46,657 nucleotides of DNA. Origin: Bacillota bacterium. GTDB lineage: Bacteria > Bacillota > Bacilli > Paenibacillales > Paenibacillaceae. The stretch covers positions 1 through 46,657 of the forward strand of contig JAEWPC010000052.1 of assembly GCA_023460795.1 (NCBI GenBank), given 5' to 3'. Position 1 is the first letter of the stretch; each line of letters begins with the position of its first letter. Below the pieces are notes generated by a model, which was given only the letters and a program-made list of their open reading frames with translations, was not told where the DNA came from and did no database searches. Shown here piece after piece: positions 44,141 to 46,657 of the stretch. The translations under genes and the position numbers were made by a program.

Positions 44141-44455
44141 TTCGGAGGGTGCGGAACCGCCGCCGGAAGACTCTTCCGCTTCTTCCTCGATTTCGTCGTA
44201 TACGTTGTTGTACGGCGCCTCTTACCACTGGGGAGCAATTTCCGCGTACACGCCGTAGCCTGGGGGCTGGGAACCGCCGCCGGAAGCTTCTTCCGATTGT
44301 TCCTCGATCTCGTCGTATACGTTGTTGTACGGCGCCTCTTCCGCCTGGGGAGCACTTTCCGCGTACACGCCGTAACCTGGGGGCTGGGAACCGCCGCCGG
44401 AAGCTTCTTCCACTTCTTCCTCGATCTCGTCGTATACGTTGTTGTACGCCGGCGT
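44141..44455 (-). repeat. Tandem 117-base coding repeats with tyrosine motifs
   Basis: Unit 1 is 44455-44339, unit 2 is 44338-44222, and a third partial unit runs from 44221 to about 44141. Units 1 and 2 are nearly identical over 117 bases; unit 3 matches for about 70 bases and then diverges. The only disruptive difference is GCGGAA (unit 1) versus TGGTAA (end of unit 2). Such recent tandem copies can expand or contract. Confidence 0.92.
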
Positions 44456-44716
44456 CTCGGGTCCGGGTATAGAATCGTAAGGAATCGGTCCCGATGCCCC
44501 GTGAGCCATCGAGGATTCCTCGTATCCAATCGTCTCGGGCGGCTTGTCCGCCACCGTCTGAAGCGTGGCTTGATTGCCGACGGCTCGTTGCATGCCGATA
44601 ATCGGTTGCGATGGTCCGGATCCGGAAGGCTTTACCCTCCCGCCTCCTCCCCATGAGGGCGGGGACTTGGACGAAGTCGCGTTGGAACGGGCTCTGGGCA
44701 TGGTAATCGTCTCCAT
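44222..44716 (-). CDS. Putative CIS cargo protein 2, N-terminal part with tyrosine-motif repeats (ends at in-frame TAA)
   Basis: 164 residues from ATG 44716. Leader METITM, Gly/Pro-rich linker, then QPIIGMQRAVGNQATLQTV, matching the leader of the gene at 43148. From about residue 85 come two full 39-residue repeats, each with YNNVYDEIEE, an acidic stretch, SGGGSQPPGYGVYAE. The second ends in Trp-stop where the first has Ala-Glu: GCGGAA has become TGGTAA (three base changes). The next codons continue the repeat (see 43199-44140). YDEI resembles the phosphorylated YDEV of the EPEC effector Tir and the Src SH2-preferred YEEI; GVYAE recalls EPIYA. These are resemblances only. Divergent from the PP2C gene. 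Confidence 0.65.
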   Translation of the reverse strand: METITMPRARSNATSSKSPPSWGGGGRVKPSGSGPSQPIIGMQRAVGNQATLQTVADKPPETIGYEESSMAHGASGPIPYDSIPGPETPAYNNVYDEIEEEVEEASGGGSQPPGYGVYAESAPQAEEAPYNNVYDEIEEQSEEASGGGSQPPGYGVYAEIAPQW

Positions 44717-44881
44717 TTTTAACAAGATAGTTACATCGTATTACGGTTCGACACTTTACGCAATAGGATCGCCGAAATCAGACCTAACAATATGGAAGGT
44801 TAGGATTCCAGCATAGCGATAGATGAGTTATTCTAGTATTAACGGCTCGTTCGGTTTTCTAATTCGGCGGGAGGGGCAGCC

Positions 44882-45610
44882 ATGAAATTCATTACGGCTT
44901 CGAGCTGCGAGGCAGGCGGAAGGAAGACGAACGAGGACTACTGCAGTTTCGTTCATACGGAGCTCTTCGGGTGTTGGGTCGTTGCCGATGGACTCGGCGG
45001 ACATGAGGGAGGCGAGTTCGCGTCGCTGATCGCCGTCTCCCGTATCGTGGAGGCGGCCGCCCGCAAGTCCCTCCACTCAGAAGCGATCATGCGCTATTAC
45101 GTTCAAGAGGCGCAAGAGGCGCTGCATGCTCGGCAAAAACAAGAGATGAAGCTCGCCGCCATGCGGACGACGGTCGTCGTGCTGGCTGCGGATCAGAGGG
45201 CGGCTTCATGGGCGCATATCGGGGACTCTCGCTTGTATCATTTTCGAGGCGGGAAGCTATTAAATGAAACCTTGGATCATAGCGTATGTCAAAATCTCGT
45301 GAACTTGGGGGCGTTAAGGCGAGAGCAAATCCGGGGGCATCGCGAACGGCGAAGATTGCTTCGAGTCCTTGGATCGGAAGGCCCAGCGCGTCCAGACGTA
45401 AAGGCTAACGTCCCGATCGTTCCCGGGGATCGGTTCTTGCTCTGTACCGACGGGTTATGGGAGTACGTCACGGAGACCGAGATGGAGATGGAGCTGGCGA
45501 AATCGGCTTCGCCTCAGGAATGGATTCGGCGCATGGAACGACGGCTTCAGTCGAGGGCGAAAGCGGGGCATGACAACTATACGTCCCTTGCCGTATTCGT
45601 ACAACCGTAA
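44882..45610 (+). CDS. PP2C-family Ser/Thr protein phosphatase
   Basis: 242 residues, complete PPM/PP2C domain: N17-E18-D19 (GGRKTNEDY), metal Asp36 in VVADGLGGHEGGEFAS, WAHIGDSRLYHFRGG near 112-126, LDHSVCQNLV, LLCTDGLWEYVTETEM near 187-202 and the final Asp-Asn (GHDNYTSLAVF). All metal ligands are present. PP2C phosphatases accompany T6SS and several eCIS loci, where they oppose a kinase that triggers assembly or firing; no kinase is seen here. GGGAGGGG precedes ATG 44882. It diverges from the cargo gene and is the last CIS-linked gene. Confidence 0.93.
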   Translation: MKFITASSCEAGGRKTNEDYCSFVHTELFGCWVVADGLGGHEGGEFASLIAVSRIVEAAARKSLHSEAIMRYYVQEAQEALHARQKQEMKLAAMRTTVVVLAADQRAASWAHIGDSRLYHFRGGKLLNETLDHSVCQNLVNLGALRREQIRGHRERRRLLRVLGSEGPARPDVKANVPIVPGDRFLLCTDGLWEYVTETEMEMELAKSASPQEWIRRMERRLQSRAKAGHDNYTSLAVFVQP

Positions 45611-45651
45611 TCGGGATGGATGGGGCTGACAACGGAGAAGGAGTTACGTTC

Positions 45652-45999
45652 ATGAAACAACGGCTCGATTACTTAGACAATCTTAGAACCGCGCTCACGG
45701 TGCTGGTTCTTGTGTTCCACACCTCTATCGCTTACGGGGGAGCGGGCTCCTGGATTTTAGAAGACGTCGACAAAAGCGAATTGAACGCCACGATCGTCCT
45801 CTTTACGATCTTCACGGCAGTTTGCCAAGCCTTTTTCATGGGGCTGTTTTTCTTTCTGACGGCTTATTTCATTCCGGCATCGTATGATCGCAAGGGTGCG
45901 GCCAAGTTTTTAAAGGATAGGCTCGTTCGCCTCGGAATTCGAGGTGACGGGGATGGAATAAGCGTAAATGACCATGCCTTGTTTTCCGAAATTCATTAA
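45652..45999 (+). pseudogene. Truncated acyltransferase-3 family membrane protein
   Basis: ATG 45652 with GGAGAAGGAG opens a normal acyltransferase-3 start: MKQRLDYLDNLRTALTVLVLVFHTSIAYGG and a second span CQAFFMGLFFFLTAYFIPASYDRKGAAKFLKDRLVRLGI. Family members continue for some 250 more residues with further spans. Here the homology stops at about 45939 and 20 unrelated residues follow, which are antisense to the DUF3231 gene. The 3' part has been lost, so the product would lack the catalytic core. The site of loss contains the near-palindrome CCTCGGAATTCGAGG (45930-45944). Confidence 0.8.
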
Positions 46000-46290
46000 A
46001 TATCCGAGATAAAAGCTGTCGGAGTATAACCGAGAAGCTTCGGCGTTCAGATCCTCGTCGGAGAAAGCGGAGGGAACGGGAATGCCTTCGTCGGTGAAAA
46101 AGTCCCGTAAACGCGCAATGTGTTTATTGCTGAGATCAAGTGCGTATAGAAGAAGTTCCTTGGTTTCCTGATCTTCCGCCGTAGCCGCAAAATGCGTCAA
46201 TACGCATCGTGACGGGGTATCGCCCTGGTAGGCTGCCCAGAGATTCGCGATCTCGGGAGCCGTAAGCGGAATTTTAACCGTAGTATCCAT
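45910..46290 (-). pseudogene. Truncated DUF3231 (sporulation-associated) protein
   Basis: 126 residues. IPLTAPEIANLWAAYQGDTPSRCVLTHFAATAEDQETKELLLYALDLSNKHIARLRDFFTDEGIPVPSAFSDEDLNAEASRLYSDSFYLGYL is the first half of a DUF3231 repeat unit; full proteins have two such four-helix units (about 330 residues) and are linked to spores in Bacillota. Homology ends after GMVIYAYSIPV, and the last residues NSEANEPIL are antisense of the acyltransferase remnant. It thus ends at the same junction, near 45940. ATG 46290 has a good AGAGGTG ribosome site, so the fragment is probably still translated. Confidence 0.75.
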
Positions 46291-46350
46291 ATCTTACACC
46301 TCTGTTTTTGCGTTATTGTTCCTTCGAGACACAGACGTTATTCAAATAGA

Positions 46351-46374
46351 AAAGGACGCCTCCAGCGTCCCTTT
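46351..46374 (-). terminator. Terminator of sigK
   Basis: Read on the minus strand, AAAGGGACGC and GCGTCCTTT form a stem of 9 bp with a bulge and a TGGAG loop, followed by TTCTATTTG. It lies three bases past the stop of the sigma-factor gene. Confidence 0.8.
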
Positions 46375-46376
46375 CC

Positions 46377-46657
46377 TCACCGCTTCGCCTTATAAAACTC
46401 ATGATACAGCTTCATCAGCGCCCTCTTCTCGATCCGCGACACGTATGACCGCGAGATCCCCAGCTCCCGTGCGATCTCGCGCTGCGTGCGTTCGTCGCCG
46501 CCTCCGTCTAAGCCGAACCTTCCTCTTATGACTTCCTGCTCGCGGTCGTCCAAGATATCGAGATTGCGATAAATTTTGCTTTTCTCGATCTTCAGCTGCA
46601 CCTTCTCCACGACTTCGTCGGGTTCGGTCCCCAGTATATCCTGTAACGTAATTTCGT
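46377..46657 (-). CDS. sigK: RNA polymerase sporulation sigma factor SigK, C-terminal part (runs off right edge)
   Basis: 93 residues of sigma region 3-4: EITLQDILGTEPDEVVEKV, then LDILDDREQEVIRGRFGL and the helix-turn-helix RTQREIARELGISRSYVSRIEKRALMKLYHEFYK. This last motif (SRSYVSRIEKRALMK) is the SigK version, distinct from SigE. SigK is the late mother-cell sigma factor and controls coat genes. The 5' part and any skin-type insertion lie outside the window. The frame is intact to the edge; the ATG/GTG inside at 46610 is not the true start. Confidence 0.93.
   Translation of the reverse strand, partial: EITLQDILGTEPDEVVEKVQLKIEKSKIYRNLDILDDREQEVIRGRFGLDGGGDERTQREIARELGISRSYVSRIEKRALMKLYHEFYKAKR

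Noticed and set aside
43454..44656. 400-codon plus-strand frame opposite the cargo gene
   Set aside because: Arg/Val/Phe-rich with repeats that merely mirror the minus-strand tandem repeats. The minus strand has the leader shared with its neighbour and the recognisable SGHY domain.
44783..44804. CCTAAC/GTTAGG hairpin between cargo gene and PP2C as a terminator
   Set aside because: Only 6 bp, no T-run on either side, and it lies in a divergent promoter region where no terminator is needed.

Overview
The window comes from a spore-forming Bacillota of the Paenibacillaceae type (Paenibacillus/Cohnella-like). Evidence: strong GGAGG ribosome sites, moderately high GC, CotS-type spore-coat genes, a DUF3231 sporulation-associated gene, and the C-terminus of sporulation sigma factor SigK at the right edge. 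The genus is an inference.

Layout. (1) 1-5783: the 5' part of a small, very acidic protein (minus strand), then a plus-strand spore-coat or surface glycan cluster: sugar-1-phosphate nucleotidyltransferase, UDP-glucose 6-dehydrogenase, a CotS-like kinase-fold protein with an Arg/Lys tail, and a family-4 glycosyltransferase. (2) 5798-12445: ilvD (minus), divergent from a urease operon ureA-B-C-F-G-D that has no ureE. A perfect TnrA/GlnR-type box lies just upstream of a good sigma-A promoter for ureA. (3) 12446-14025: a patch of four palindromic repeats, a DEDDh exonuclease and a small membrane protein. (4) 14099-45610: a large contractile injection system (CIS) locus. A minus-strand pair (DUF4280 PAAR-like tip and a membrane-anchored protein with 11 MORN repeats) diverges from a long plus-strand series. 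That series holds a multi-pass sensor with a degenerate class III cyclase domain, an AAA+ ATPase, DUF4255, a beta-sandwich protein, sheath, tube, a tail assembly protein, DUF6760, a second tube, a 1099-residue low-complexity protein, a LysM tube/hub adaptor, a gpD hub, a gpV spike, gp25, two baseplate-J wedges, a propeller-tail protein I fusion, and a 555-residue locus-type protein. Two minus-strand genes follow that share an N-terminal leader and look like cargo, then a PP2C phosphatase. (5) 45652-46657: a truncated acyltransferase and a truncated DUF3231 gene meeting tail to tail, and the sigK C-terminus.

How it may work. The structural genes are enough for an Afp/PVC/Streptomyces-CIS-like contractile particle: sheath, two tubes, hub, spike, tip, wedges, ATPase and a DUF4255 terminator. 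I see no obvious receptor-binding fibre and no conventional helical tape measure. Two membrane proteins are encoded with it (the MORN protein and the pseudo-cyclase sensor), which suggests a cytoplasmic or membrane-coupled device with signal-controlled firing rather than a freely released one. This is inference.

Most unusual part. The minus-strand gene at 43199-44716 encodes 39-residue repeats with tyrosine motifs (NNVYDEIEE and GYGVYAE) that resemble phosphotyrosine motifs of translocated bacterial effectors. These are followed by a segment containing HHSSF, AG and SGHY that resembles the plant IQM-type domain. The reading frame is cut by one in-frame TAA inside the second repeat. A second gene at 42309-43148 shares its N-terminal leader (ME[S/T][V/I]TM and IG[I/M]QRxxGNxAT).
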